From Candidatus Kapaibacterium sp. (GTDB lineage Bacteria; Bacteroidota; Ignavibacteria; Kapaibacteriales; JAEUSM01): a DNA stretch of 64,000 nt. Positions 45,342 through 55,127 of the stretch are shown here, piece by piece; the first letter of the stretch is position 1; every line of letters starts with the position of its first letter. The notes beneath the pieces were generated by a model. It was given only the letters and a program-made list of their open reading frames with translations, was not told the origin of the DNA and did not search any database. The stretch covers positions 37,081 to 101,080 of the forward strand of contig JAEUSM010000014.1 of the NCBI GenBank assembly GCA_016788785.1, read 5' to 3'. The position numbers and the translations under genes were made by a program.

Positions 45342-46164
45342 TTGAGGTAGTAGCTAAATATTGGTAAATGTTCGGAAGTATGAAGTTAATAATACCATAC
45401 AAATGTTGACGACGTTCGTTCAACAATGTTGAATCAATATGAGAAGAAGACAGTTTTTGTACAACAAGAGTACAAATATGCATTGAATAATACCGTGCAG
45501 CTATTGCCTCTAAAACTTGTATATTTCCAATACAATCTGCTTTGAAACTGGCATAGATGCTTTGTTCAGCTTTGGAAAGTGTACTGGGAGAAGTAACGCC
45601 TATAAGTATAGCCTTTTTATATTTTATTTGTTGTTTTTCAAATGCTGTTTCACAGATTTTTACTAACGATTCGGAATACTCCATGGAAAACTTTTTCATT
45701 CTTTCTTCAAAATCATGTACTGTTTCTAAACTTTTGACAGCATTAATACCAGTGTGGTTTATATGGTCATTGATAATAAGAATGTCGTGATTTTTTACAG
45801 AAGAAAAAAACTCAATTTGATCTATCGTTACCAAACAACGTATTCCAAGATTTGCGATTATATGGAGCGGATATAATTCCTGAAAAAAAGAAGTACTATC
45901 TACTTCAGAATGGGGATTTTCATACAAAATGACAGGAATTCCCTCTATTGTTGCTTCATAAAAACTACAATCTTGGCTTTGAGGAATATCATTACAATGT
46001 GGAACATCTGTTATGGGAATTCTTTGATGTATTGCACCTACATAATTCAATTCTACTGTACCCGAACGAACGAACAGACAAATCGCTGGATAGCTTCTCA
46101 AACGTTGTGTGAGATAGAGAACAGAATCTGAAATGTTTTTTTTGAGATTATGTGTTGTATTCAT
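45328..46164 (-). CDS. Degenerate purine-nucleoside-phosphorylase-like protein
   Basis: A 278-residue protein whose sequence follows the class II PNP/MTAP fold. INDHINHTGIN (131-141) matches the DHINxxGxN motif, and ADCIGNIQVLEAIAARYYSMHI (209-230) matches the GADAVGMSTVPEVIVARH region. Key active-site positions are changed: the YET segment of the base pocket reads SPSTLS, the Met of GMS is replaced by Asn, and the GRxHxYEG phosphate loop reads ENPHSE. The protein may have lost activity or gained another substrate. It overlaps yggS by 4 nt and the propeller gene by 14 nt. The family call is by motif reading. Confidence 0.6.
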   Translation of the reverse strand: MNTTHNLKKNISDSVLYLTQRLRSYPAICLFVRSGTVELNYVGAIHQRIPITDVPHCNDIPQSQDCSFYEATIEGIPVILYENPHSEVDSTSFFQELYPLHIIANLGIRCLVTIDQIEFFSSVKNHDILIINDHINHTGINAVKSLETVHDFEERMKKFSMEYSESLVKICETAFEKQQIKYKKAILIGVTSPSTLSKAEQSIYASFKADCIGNIQVLEAIAARYYSMHICTLVVQKLSSSHIDSTLLNERRQHLYGIINFILPNIYQYLATTSNEIS

Positions 46165-46847
46165 GAACGTTCACCAAAAATGCCCGTTCCAATACGTACT
46201 AAGGTTGCTTTTTCTTCCAACGCAATTATATAATCATTAGTCATTCCCATAGAAAGATGGGATAGGTGAAGGGATAATTGTAATTCTATGGTGTTTTTAA
46301 TTTCTACTAATTGTTGAAATTCTTTTCGTAATAGTTCTTCATTTTCCTCTAATATTGCTGGAATTGTCATCAAACCATCTATGGAAATTCCTGAAAAATT
46401 CATTATTTCCCTCACTAACGTTACTACTTCACTTGGTGAAACACCACTTTTGGAACTCTCACCGGAGGTATTTACTTGAATAAAAATCGAAATTATTCGA
46501 TGATTCTTTAACGCTTCTTTTGAAATTTCTTTTGCTAATTTGACTGAATCAACAGTTTGAATTGTATGAATAAATGGAGCAATATATTTTACTTTGTTTG
46601 TTTGCAAATGTCCAGTAAAATGCCATTCAATATCTGGACAAATCTCTTGAAGAATTTTCTGTTTTTCTACTAACTCTTGAACGTAATTCTCCCCAAATTT
46701 TCTCAAGGATTGTTGATAACAATATTGTATGGCACTAACTTCTTTTTTCTTACTAATTGCCACTACATTATCAATCATCGATGCACCAACTTTTTGTAGT
46801 TTGGTGCTAATCAGATATAAATTTTGTTCTAAAAGTATCTTATCCAT
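46161..46847 (-). CDS. yggS: PLP homeostasis protein (YggS/PLPBP)
   Basis: A 228-residue PLP-binding TIM-barrel protein. The PLP lysine lies in VVAISKKKEVSAIQ. FGENYVQELVEKQ, WHFTGHLQTNKVKYI, IFIQVNTSGESSKSGVSP, GLMTIP and LSMGMTNDYIIALEEKATLVRIGTGIFG are typical. It helps keep free pyridoxal phosphate in balance. pdxJ, for PLP synthesis, occurs later in the window at 58886. The gene overlaps rlmD-like by 8 nt. Confidence 0.95.
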   Translation of the reverse strand: MDKILLEQNLYLISTKLQKVGASMIDNVVAISKKKEVSAIQYCYQQSLRKFGENYVQELVEKQKILQEICPDIEWHFTGHLQTNKVKYIAPFIHTIQTVDSVKLAKEISKEALKNHRIISIFIQVNTSGESSKSGVSPSEVVTLVREIMNFSGISIDGLMTIPAILEENEELLRKEFQQLVEIKNTIELQLSLHLSHLSMGMTNDYIIALEEKATLVRIGTGIFGERS

Positions 46848-48264
46848 TCGTTCGTTTGGTCAATAAAGCAACTGATTCGATGTGGTACGTTTGTGGGAAC
46901 AAATCGACAGCTGTTACAGCGTCCACAGAGTAATTATCCAACATAGCACAATCTCTTGCTTGAGTTGTAGGATTACAAGAAACATATACAATTTTATCTA
47001 TTCCAGATGTATTGAGATACCCAATCAAATCAGGATGAGAACCTGCTCTTGGTGGATCAATAACAATAGTATTCGGTTTTTTTTGATGTTGTAATAATGC
47101 TAATGCTTCTTTTGAGTGAAGATTCATTGCGAAAAAACTTGCATTTTCAACGTTATGATTCTGTGCATTCATTGTCGCTTTTTCAATAGACTCTTCCGAC
47201 AATTCTATGCCAATAACCGATGTTACTTTTTTCGCAATTGGCAAGGTAATAAGTCCAGTTCCACAATACAAATCCCATGCAATATCAGATTGTTGAAAAT
47301 CTGCATACGTATAAACAACATCTAATAATCGTTCAAACTGTTTTGGATTGTTCTGAAAAAAAGAAAATGGTGAAATTTCATAGGTAAATCCACTCATAAC
47401 TTCTTTTAAGGAACCAGTTCCGACTTGACGCACTATTTCACCAATAGCAACACCAGATTTTGTATCATTCACTGCATGTGCTATCGTTGTATGTTCGTTC
47501 AAATACAATGTACTAAACTCAGTAAACAACCAATCAATAAAGTTTTGTTCCTTTTCAGACGTAATTGCTGAAGTTAGAACAATAATCATCATATCTTCAG
47601 TTGTTTGAGAATTACGAATGATAACATTCCGCAGAAAACCTTCGCCAAGTCTACTATTTCTTGCAGTCAGTGCCAATGAACGACACTTCTCATCAATGGA
47701 TGTTAAAATGCGATTCCCCAAATTTGCCTGTAAATGACATTTGTCAATTGGAAGAACTTTGTCAAATCGTCCTGGGATATGTAAGCCTAATGCATAATTT
47801 TTTTGTTCAATTTCACCATCACTTTGTATTTCTTCTTCGGACAACCATCTACTTGCTCCAAAGGAAAACTCCATTTTGTTTCGATATTCATATTGTTGTA
47901 ATGCACCTATTGGAGCGTCATACTGCCCGACAGAAATCTTATGCAATCGTTCAAAAGAATCTCTAACATGCTGAGCTTTCCAACGAATTTGTTCTGAATA
48001 TTCCAATTGTTGCCATGAACATCCACCACATAACCCAAAGTGAGAACATCTCGGTGTAATTCGATGTACGGATGGGGTAATAATTTCCTTTATAGTTGCT
48101 TCACGATGTTTTTTTCGTTTATGTGTAACTTCGACATTAAGCGTATCACCCGGAACACCCCCTTTGACAAAAATGACACCCAACTCATCTCGTGCAATGG
48201 AAATCCCCTCGAATCCAATTGCATCAATTGTAACTATTTGCTCTGTTCGTTCTTTTTTTGCCAT
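46840..48264 (-). CDS. rlmD: RlmD/TrmA-family RNA (uracil-5)-methyltransferase
   Basis: A 474-residue RNA m5U methyltransferase. The N-terminal TRAM domain (1-60) is followed by the iron-sulphur site CSHFGLCGGCSWQ and a class I methyltransferase domain: WDLYCGTGLITLPIAKK, VIGIELSEESIEKA, TIVIDPPRAG and YVSCNPTTQARD (catalytic Cys). It methylates uracil in 23S rRNA or tRNA; the precise site within the RlmC/RlmD/TrmA group is not decided. The start overlaps the end of the LptF/G gene by 31 nt. Confidence 0.9.
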   Translation of the reverse strand: MAKKERTEQIVTIDAIGFEGISIARDELGVIFVKGGVPGDTLNVEVTHKRKKHREATIKEIITPSVHRITPRCSHFGLCGGCSWQQLEYSEQIRWKAQHVRDSFERLHKISVGQYDAPIGALQQYEYRNKMEFSFGASRWLSEEEIQSDGEIEQKNYALGLHIPGRFDKVLPIDKCHLQANLGNRILTSIDEKCRSLALTARNSRLGEGFLRNVIIRNSQTTEDMMIIVLTSAITSEKEQNFIDWLFTEFSTLYLNEHTTIAHAVNDTKSGVAIGEIVRQVGTGSLKEVMSGFTYEISPFSFFQNNPKQFERLLDVVYTYADFQQSDIAWDLYCGTGLITLPIAKKVTSVIGIELSEESIEKATMNAQNHNVENASFFAMNLHSKEALALLQHQKKPNTIVIDPPRAGSHPDLIGYLNTSGIDKIVYVSCNPTTQARDCAMLDNYSVDAVTAVDLFPQTYHIESVALLTKRTNG

Positions 48265-49634
48265 ACGATATTTTGTAATTTTTTTATCAAGTTTTTGAGT
48301 GTAAACGATTCGTTGTTGATTTTAAGAATAAGGAAAATACCGACAATTGCAACGATAATATTTGCCATCCACATACCCAATTGCGGTGACATCAAACCTC
48401 TATCGGCTAATTTTTCACCACCAATAAGACATGCCCAGAAAAAGACATAAAATCCAAGACTTATTGCTGCACTGATACCAAAATTACCTTTTCTTGTAGA
48501 AATACCCAAGGGACAACCAACCATCACAAAGACAATACAAGCAAAAGGTAACGAATATTTTTTATGAATTTCTACTAAGTATTGTTTGATTCTATTTTCT
48601 CGATCTTCTATTGTCCTTTGCTCAGATTCCATTGTTTGTGCAAAAGTCGTAGTAATCTCAAATATTTTTTCCGTTACAATGGATTTTTTTTGCGTTACAT
48701 TTGCCAACGTTATCGAATCTTTCCCAATAAATGGTGAAAAATACAACTCCGCATTCACCAACAGATCAAAATGTGCTTGTTGAAAACGGGCTAATCGAAC
48801 TAACGAAGAATCTCGTTCGGTAGCATTTTTATCGATAATTGACTGCATATCCGCTATACGCATTTCTCTATCACCACGAGAAAACATATCGCCGGTAGAT
48901 TGCTCTAACAAAAAGCCAGATGTTGACATAGCAATCTCATGAAAATCAAACGTAATTTTGCGAAAATCGTTATAGTTATTTTGTTTTACTTGATGTATTT
49001 CACCATGAGATAGCTTCAACATAATTTGGTTGTAATCAGCAGTAAACCGTAATTGACCCGAATCAGCAGTTACAATATTCATTTGATACGGTTTTGTTCT
49101 GTCGTAAATAGTTACATCCAAAAGTAATCCAGTAAGAGTATCTGTTTTTCGAGCTAAAATTGAATACCCTTCAATTTGATTCGAAAATTGACCTGCTTCA
49201 ATTGCAAATGTTGGTTTTTTCCTTTGAATGTCCCCTAACAATAATTTAGCTCGATGATTAGATTCAGGTAAGATATTATCATTGAACCAAAATAATGCAA
49301 TAGTCAAAATACACCCCACAATCAACGAAGGAAACATCATTCTGTACAAACTTGCTCCACCAGATTTGATGACATCAATTTCGTGAGTAGCAGATAAAGC
49401 TCCAAAAGACATTAACGTAGAAAAGAGTGCCCCCATTGGCACTGCAAACACAACCATCCATGACAGATTGAGAACGATTAATTGAACGATGACAAAACCG
49501 TCCAAACCTCGAGATACTAACAAATCAATATATTTCATAATGAATTGCAGTAGAAAGAGAAACGTTACAACTGAAGCACCAAATATGAATGGTCCGATGT
49601 GGAATCGAAGAATATACCTTGGAATTAGAAGCAT
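48234..49634 (-). CDS. LptF/LptG-family permease (YjgP/YjgQ)
   Basis: A 466-residue inner-membrane component of the lipopolysaccharide export machine. Three helices lie at the N-terminus (about 12-35, 55-80, 100-120), a large beta-jellyroll periplasmic domain in the middle, and three helices at the C-terminus (about 355-445). The pattern SLIVGCILTIALFWFNDNILPESNH and FAIEAGQFSNQIEGYSILARK is typical. It extracts LPS together with LptB and a second permease. The lipid A genes of this window (lpxA, lpxC-fabZ) are its natural counterpart. I cannot tell LptF from LptG. Confidence 0.9.
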   Translation of the reverse strand: MLLIPRYILRFHIGPFIFGASVVTFLFLLQFIMKYIDLLVSRGLDGFVIVQLIVLNLSWMVVFAVPMGALFSTLMSFGALSATHEIDVIKSGGASLYRMMFPSLIVGCILTIALFWFNDNILPESNHRAKLLLGDIQRKKPTFAIEAGQFSNQIEGYSILARKTDTLTGLLLDVTIYDRTKPYQMNIVTADSGQLRFTADYNQIMLKLSHGEIHQVKQNNYNDFRKITFDFHEIAMSTSGFLLEQSTGDMFSRGDREMRIADMQSIIDKNATERDSSLVRLARFQQAHFDLLVNAELYFSPFIGKDSITLANVTQKKSIVTEKIFEITTTFAQTMESEQRTIEDRENRIKQYLVEIHKKYSLPFACIVFVMVGCPLGISTRKGNFGISAAISLGFYVFFWACLIGGEKLADRGLMSPQLGMWMANIIVAIVGIFLILKINNESFTLKNLIKKLQNIVWQKKNEQSK

Positions 49635-49640
49635 AGTATT

Positions 49641-50828
49641 TTACGCTTTTTTACCTAATGACAGAACATAGGAATCAAGAGAGTCTAAACCTATTATAGA
49701 ATGTTCAAAGACAACTACATCTTCATACTTTCTACTTTTACCTTTGTAGGAATCTTCAAATACCATAGGTTCGTTGGCAATTGTAGAAACAATGTCCAAA
49801 TCCTGAAGGGGATTTTCTAATGAAATGTGAAAATCGTCTAAATGATGTACCTTACTGACGGATTGGGATAGTACTTTAAGTGAAGGAAGGACACTCAAAA
49901 ATTGTTGTTTTTCAACAGAAAATTGCAATGATTCAATAGGAGTCACAGAGTCACGAATCTTACTTATAAAATTATTTGATGAAGATTGTGCTGGTGGAAT
50001 TTCAAATAATAACGATTCATCATTTTTAATTGATATCGAAACTATAGATTGCGATTCATCATCTTCAAATTCATCATTGTGCTCTTCTTCATAAAGCTCC
50101 TCTGTTTCGAGATTTGAAACTATCTCATCAAAACCATTTAAAACATCTTCAAATTCGCTATTGAATTCGGAAGTAGAATCATCATCTATTGAAATTTCTG
50201 ATGTTACTTCAGGTTGAAGTTCAACTTCTATTTCATTTGCAATTTCTTTAAGTACATCATCAATAGAAATTTCTTTTTCTCTGATTGATTCTTCTTCTAT
50301 TGTCGAAGTTTCAATTGAACTTTCTTCAATAAAATCTTCCGTTAATGTGTCTATTATTAATTCTTCTTCAAATTCATCAACATCTTCTTTGATTTCATCA
50401 ATAACTATTTCTTCATCAATGATAATTTCCGGTTCAGAATACTCTTCTGAAATGGAAGTACCATCCTCGATTTGTTGGTTTTCAATGGTGACTGGAGCTA
50501 TTTCATCAACTATTCTTGGGGGGTCGTTAGTCAGTTGGTTTTTTTTTTTCGGAGGTTCAGAATTTATGGAAGGCGTTGCCTCCAAAATTTCTTTGAGAGT
50601 ATTAATGAGAGGGTCATTGACAAAGAATTTACTTGCAGACTCAAATACTTTATGTGCTTCAGAAACATTGCCAAGTGCTAAATAGGATTTGGCAAGGATA
50701 AGATATAAACTGGAATATTGAGGATAATCGCTTATTCCTAATGTACAAATATCAACTGCATCATCATACTTTCCTTTTTTGAAAAGTTTTGATGCTTCTA
50801 TCGCTGCTAAACGTAAATCTTCATCCAT
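49641..50828 (-). CDS. Acidic TPR-domain protein
   Basis: A 395-residue cytosolic protein. Residues 1-95 hold two or three tetratricopeptide repeats (AIEASKLFKKGKYDDAVDICTLG, LYLILAKSYLALGNVSEAHKVFESA). Residues about 115-285 are extremely rich in Glu and Asp with Ser/Ile interruptions and are probably disordered. The end (300-395) has no known domain but ends in a folded-looking segment. No enzyme motif is seen. The position between the LPS permease and the BI-1 gene gives no clear role. Confidence 0.85.
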   Translation of the reverse strand: MDEDLRLAAIEASKLFKKGKYDDAVDICTLGISDYPQYSSLYLILAKSYLALGNVSEAHKVFESASKFFVNDPLINTLKEILEATPSINSEPPKKKNQLTNDPPRIVDEIAPVTIENQQIEDGTSISEEYSEPEIIIDEEIVIDEIKEDVDEFEEELIIDTLTEDFIEESSIETSTIEEESIREKEISIDDVLKEIANEIEVELQPEVTSEISIDDDSTSEFNSEFEDVLNGFDEIVSNLETEELYEEEHNDEFEDDESQSIVSISIKNDESLLFEIPPAQSSSNNFISKIRDSVTPIESLQFSVEKQQFLSVLPSLKVLSQSVSKVHHLDDFHISLENPLQDLDIVSTIANEPMVFEDSYKGKSRKYEDVVVFEHSIIGLDSLDSYVLSLGKKA

Positions 50829-50837
50829 AAATAAACC

Positions 50838-51533
50838 TTACCTTCTATTTCCAAATAAGCGAAGTAGAAACAGAAAAAGATTGATAAAATCCAAGTACAA
50901 ATGTAACGCACCATGAATTGCTACTGCATCAGAATACGAATGTTGTCGTAAATTGTCTTGAATTCGTTGTGTATCGTATGCTGTTAAAGCAGTGAAAACA
51001 ATCACTCCTATTACTGAAATAACCCATGACAATGCTGAAGAATGGAGGAAAAAATTTACAAGAGAAGCTATAATTATTCCAAATAGACCCATCATCATAA
51101 ATGAACCCATGCCAGTCAAATCTTTTTTCGTTACAAGTCCATAAATGCTAGAAGCTGCAAACATCATTGCACAAATAAAAAACGTAGTAACAATGGAGGT
51201 TGAGGTATAGAGCAAAAACACAATCGAAAGTGTTATGCCATTGAGCAACGAATACCCCAAAAACACAGATGCAGCGACAGTTTTAGACATACTATACACT
51301 CTCACTGCAAGAAAACCAACCAAAAGGAATTGAACAATAATGAGTCCAAAAAAGACAAGACGATTGAGAAGTAATGCTTCTACAATGGAAATATCCGAAA
51401 GAACATAACCAGATGCAAGTGCAGTCGTACCAAGTCCTGCAACCATCCAACCATACACTTTCGGCATCATCTTATGAATTTGAATTGACGAAGTTGATTG
51501 TTGAAATGAACTACTAACTGAATTTCTATTCAT
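50838..51533 (-). CDS. Bax inhibitor-1 family membrane protein (YbhL-like)
   Basis: A 231-residue protein with seven membrane helices. It begins with a soluble stretch and MMPKVYGWMVAGLGTTALASGYV; ITLSIVFLLYTSTSIVTTFFICAMMFA, FFLHSSALSWVISVIGVIVFTALTAYDTQRIQ and LHLYLDFINLFLFLLRLFG are signatures of the BI-1/TMBIM group (YbhL, YccA). Some members are pH-sensitive calcium leaks. The bacterial role is unclear. Confidence 0.93.
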   Translation of the reverse strand: MNRNSVSSSFQQSTSSIQIHKMMPKVYGWMVAGLGTTALASGYVLSDISIVEALLLNRLVFFGLIIVQFLLVGFLAVRVYSMSKTVAASVFLGYSLLNGITLSIVFLLYTSTSIVTTFFICAMMFAASSIYGLVTKKDLTGMGSFMMMGLFGIIIASLVNFFLHSSALSWVISVIGVIVFTALTAYDTQRIQDNLRQHSYSDAVAIHGALHLYLDFINLFLFLLRLFGNRR

Positions 51534-51535
51534 AA

Positions 51536-51838
51536 TTACACCTCTTCTCGAAAAAGTTTTTTATCAGCCCAAAAAGTACCAAAAGGAATTATAGAAGCAA
51601 GGATTGCTAAAAATGACCGTTTGAAATTCCACTTTTTATCAAAAGTGGCTTGTATCACTGCATAAATATACAAAACAAACAACAATCCATGAATCATTCC
51701 AATTACTTTATTTGGTTCACCCATTGAATAAAAGTATTTCAGCGGCATTGTCACAAATAAAATTAATAAAAATGAGATGCCTTCTATAAAACCTATAATT
51801 CGTAATCGACCTAACGATGTAGTTACTAATTTGAACAT
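51536..51838 (-). CDS. DUF3817 (YdzA-type) membrane protein
   Basis: A 100-residue protein with three membrane helices. GRLRIIGFIEGISFLLILFVTMPLKY, then a conserved MIHGLLFVLYIYAVIQA and GTFWADKKLF, match the DUF3817 family. It is the first gene of the long minus-strand operon, ending 2 nt before the BI-1 gene. Function is unknown. Confidence 0.87.
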   Translation of the reverse strand: MFKLVTTSLGRLRIIGFIEGISFLLILFVTMPLKYFYSMGEPNKVIGMIHGLLFVLYIYAVIQATFDKKWNFKRSFLAILASIIPFGTFWADKKLFREEV

Positions 51839-51940
51839 AGTATTTTGATTGGTATATGATATTAGTAACGGTTTGAAAACATGTTAAGTGTTAAGAAATC
51901 GAATTTACCGTAAATTTACTTCTTTAAAAACTTCAAACAA

Positions 51941-51977
51941 AAAAAGAAAGAAATCACATTAGGATTTCTTTCTTTTT
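51941..51977 (-). terminator. Terminator after first giant SBBP protein gene
   Basis: AAAAAGAAAGAAATC / GATTTCTTTCTTTTT with an ACATTAG loop lies 22 nt past the minus-strand stop codon. Confidence 0.8.
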
Positions 51978-51998
51978 TGTAACATTATAGTCAATCAA

Positions 51999-54900
51999 TT
52001 AACGAACAATTGTAAATGGTAACACCGTTCGTCCAGTAGAGGTGATAATTTCCAAAAGATACATACCTATAGGAAGTGAAGAAGTTGAAAAAGTAATTGT
52101 TCCCATTTTTTGAGATGGTAAAGCAATACTCTGTTTAGTCCCTAATACTGATACAATTGAAATTGAATTAATTTCTATATGATTATTACTATTCAACAAT
52201 TGTACTTCTGCACCATTCTGTTGAACAGTAAATCCGTTGGTAAGCTCTTCTTTGACTGATACAGGATCTTTTACACTTACTAAAACTTTTCTACTTGTAT
52301 CTGCCCCACATGTTCCAGCAACAACACAGTAATATTCACCTTCTAAAGCTTTACTGATATTTGGAATAGTCAAACATTCATTTTGAAAACTTTGTCCCAT
52401 GGAAATATCATTGTAAAACCATTGATATTGTTTTGCTAATCCAACTGAAGTAGGACATATAGACAAAGTAGAACCAACCGTTAGGGTAATATCTGCAGGT
52501 GTGGTAGTTACCGTTGTCAAAGGTCGTACAGTCAAAGTTACAGTTTGGGAAACGATATCCGCTCCACAATCAGGTTTAATAGTGACAGTATAACTACCTT
52601 CGTTTTGAGATGAAGCATTTTGAATAACTAATGATGGATTAGTAGAAGTTTGAATGATTTGATTTCCTTTTCTCCATTCATATTGCAAATTTGTACCACT
52701 GCCTATAACTTCAAACGTAGCAGTTTCACCAGCACACACTATAGAGTTACTAGGTTGTTCAACGATGGAACCAACTTTTAAAATAGAAATATTCGTAATT
52801 TCGGATTGAATCCCACTGACATTCATAACCTTCAATTTGTATTTTGCAGTAGTATGAAGATTACTTGGAACTGTATACTGAAATGAGGTAGTTGTGGTTT
52901 TTCGAATCAATGTATAAGTAGTATCAGCATCAGAAGACAGATACACTTCAAATTCTGTTCCAGCAGGATAATCAGTATTCCACTGAATTGTAACGATTTG
53001 ACCTGGACACCAAGTATCATTGTTTTGTGGTGTAGTCAATTGTAATGATTTTAACACTAATTTAGCAACATACCCATCAACACCACCATTTGATTGCGAT
53101 TGATAACCATCTGCAATTAGTGCAGTACTACTATTTGTAGCAACTGTATAATACAAATCATTCAAATTGTCAATAGAGAGATTTGTTACTACATCAGTTT
53201 GTGGACCACCTACATAGGTTGAATAAACAACTTGATTCAATTGAGAATTGAATTTTGTGATAAATCCATCTTTTATTCCGCCAAAATTTCTTTGTTCAGC
53301 AGTATTTGTAGTTAGCATTAATGACGAAGAAGTTTCACCAGACAGATATACTTCACCAGTTTGAGAGTTTATCTTTACATCTGTAGGAAACTCGTCTCTA
53401 TTTTCACCCCAAAAGGTATAAGCTTGAGTTTTCCAATCTGTTGAAAAGCGAATAAGGAAACAATCATACATTCCTTTGACACTTGCTTGATATCCATTTG
53501 TAACTGGTATAATACCTGCTGGGGAATTAGAAGAACCAGCAATTACAGCTCTATTATCATCTGTTAACTCAACTACAGTACATTTTTCTTCGCCATTACC
53601 TCCGAAATATGAAGAATATCTATAAGTTGAGGCATTTCCATTCAAACTAACAATAAATCCATCCGATGGACCTTTGAGCGATGTTTGAATAGGAAGAAAA
53701 GGAGGAGCTGGTTCCCACCACATACCCTGAACTGGGTAAACTGGGAAACTTCCCGAACGCGTTTCTCCAACTATGAGAACATCTCCATTATCTGCTACGG
53801 TAATATCATGTCCACAATCATATTCTGAAGGATTATTATTTCTTGCAGTAAATCCTAAAAAAGTACTAAAAGAAAAGATAGTACCATTTGCGTCAATTTT
53901 TGTAGCAAACGCATCTCCACCAGAATTATAAATTACGTCAACCACACCCGGAGTCGTTGGGAAATTCGATGAAAATGTATAACCCGTTAGATAAACAGAG
54001 TTGTCGTTCCCTATGGCTAAAGAAGTAATTTTGTCAAAGCTTGTTCCACCCAAATAGGTTGAATAGACCCTAAAACCTGTTTCAGTTAGTTTAATCAAAA
54101 AACCATCAGTTTGACCACCAAAAGATTTATCAGGAGCTGTTTCAGTTGTACCAATATCCGCTGAGGAAGTAATTCCCGCAACATAAATGTTGTTATTATC
54201 ATCCGTTTTAACACACAATGCAGTATCTGCACCTGTACCACCAATATACGTACAAAACAGTACTTGTTTCATATCTGGACTTAACTTCGCAACAAATGCG
54301 TCTGTCGTTCCAGATGAGTATTGTGAATTGTATGCACCAACGCTTACTGGCAAATTAGCACTATTTGTCCATCCAACGATAATCACATTCTTTGCCTTAT
54401 CCAATGTCATTGCAGTAATTGCATCATCTTGTGCAGTACCAAAAAATGAACTTGTTACTATCGGATCGATAGTCAAAATTTTTGTTTTATCATACGATCC
54501 AATTGAAAATGCATATGTATTGTCGTCTATTTTTCTAAATGAGCTTTCAATTTGTGTTTTCATTCCATTGTGTTCTTGAAAAGATTTCAAATTCCCATTG
54601 GTGATTTCAATATCATTTGTTACAAAATCTACTGAGGATTTTTGCATTCTACTTTCTTTTATCCCATCAAATGTTACTGCAATTTGATGTGGATTGGCGA
54701 ATGGTTTTACGATAAAATCATATCGAACATTTCCATTTTCATTTTGAAAGACAACATCAATTCCAACATAAACATCTTTCAATAACACCTTTTCAAATAC
54801 TTCACTTGAAATATTCTTACCATGTTGCTGAAATGACAATGTTGTAGGTAATAGTGTTTCACCGATTGCAATAATTTGTTTTGAACCATTTTTGAATTTC

Positions 54901-55127
54901 ATCGAATGAACAAAACCATTGGTAATTCCAGTAGTTTGCATGGAATAATGGTCAAACACAACTCCATTTTTGGTAATCCAAACACGTTGATTTTTGAAAG
55001 AACCTTTAAATAACACGGTAGAGTCCCATTGACCGTTATTTTGGGTAAACGTATTTTCAACATCGAATGCAAAACTTTGCAATATGGTAAAGTTAAAAAC
55101 AATAAACAATTTGATGAGATTTTTCAT
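51999..55127 (-). CDS. Giant secreted SBBP-repeat/Ig-like protein with T9SS sorting domain
   Basis: A 1042-residue exported protein. Signal peptide (to about 20), a DUF7948-type N-terminal domain (about 22-225, with NNGQWDSTVLFKG, FDHYSM and YDFIVKPFANPHQI), about eight SBBP beta-propeller repeats (230-690; YIGGTGADTALCVKTDDNNNIYVAG is the pattern), a Kre9/Knh1-like domain (about 694-780, opening TPQNNDTWCPGQIVTIQWN), two Ig-like domains (about 790-960) and a T9SS type A sorting domain (965-1042). It should be moved over the outer membrane and fixed to or released from the surface. A paralogue lies just upstream. The ligand is unknown. Confidence 0.9.
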   Translation of the reverse strand: MKNLIKLFIVFNFTILQSFAFDVENTFTQNNGQWDSTVLFKGSFKNQRVWITKNGVVFDHYSMQTTGITNGFVHSMKFKNGSKQIIAIGETLLPTTLSFQQHGKNISSEVFEKVLLKDVYVGIDVVFQNENGNVRYDFIVKPFANPHQIAVTFDGIKESRMQKSSVDFVTNDIEITNGNLKSFQEHNGMKTQIESSFRKIDDNTYAFSIGSYDKTKILTIDPIVTSSFFGTAQDDAITAMTLDKAKNVIIVGWTNSANLPVSVGAYNSQYSSGTTDAFVAKLSPDMKQVLFCTYIGGTGADTALCVKTDDNNNIYVAGITSSADIGTTETAPDKSFGGQTDGFLIKLTETGFRVYSTYLGGTSFDKITSLAIGNDNSVYLTGYTFSSNFPTTPGVVDVIYNSGGDAFATKIDANGTIFSFSTFLGFTARNNNPSEYDCGHDITVADNGDVLIVGETRSGSFPVYPVQGMWWEPAPPFLPIQTSLKGPSDGFIVSLNGNASTYRYSSYFGGNGEEKCTVVELTDDNRAVIAGSSNSPAGIIPVTNGYQASVKGMYDCFLIRFSTDWKTQAYTFWGENRDEFPTDVKINSQTGEVYLSGETSSSLMLTTNTAEQRNFGGIKDGFITKFNSQLNQVVYSTYVGGPQTDVVTNLSIDNLNDLYYTVATNSSTALIADGYQSQSNGGVDGYVAKLVLKSLQLTTPQNNDTWCPGQIVTIQWNTDYPAGTEFEVYLSSDADTTYTLIRKTTTTSFQYTVPSNLHTTAKYKLKVMNVSGIQSEITNISILKVGSIVEQPSNSIVCAGETATFEVIGSGTNLQYEWRKGNQIIQTSTNPSLVIQNASSQNEGSYTVTIKPDCGADIVSQTVTLTVRPLTTVTTTPADITLTVGSTLSICPTSVGLAKQYQWFYNDISMGQSFQNECLTIPNISKALEGEYYCVVAGTCGADTSRKVLVSVKDPVSVKEELTNGFTVQQNGAEVQLLNSNNHIEINSISIVSVLGTKQSIALPSQKMGTITFSTSSLPIGMYLLEIITSTGRTVLPFTIVR

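Noticed and set aside
48040..48450. 136-codon plus-strand frame antisense to rlmD/lptF
   Set aside because: Cys/Phe-rich shadow of two real genes with strong family motifs on the other strand.
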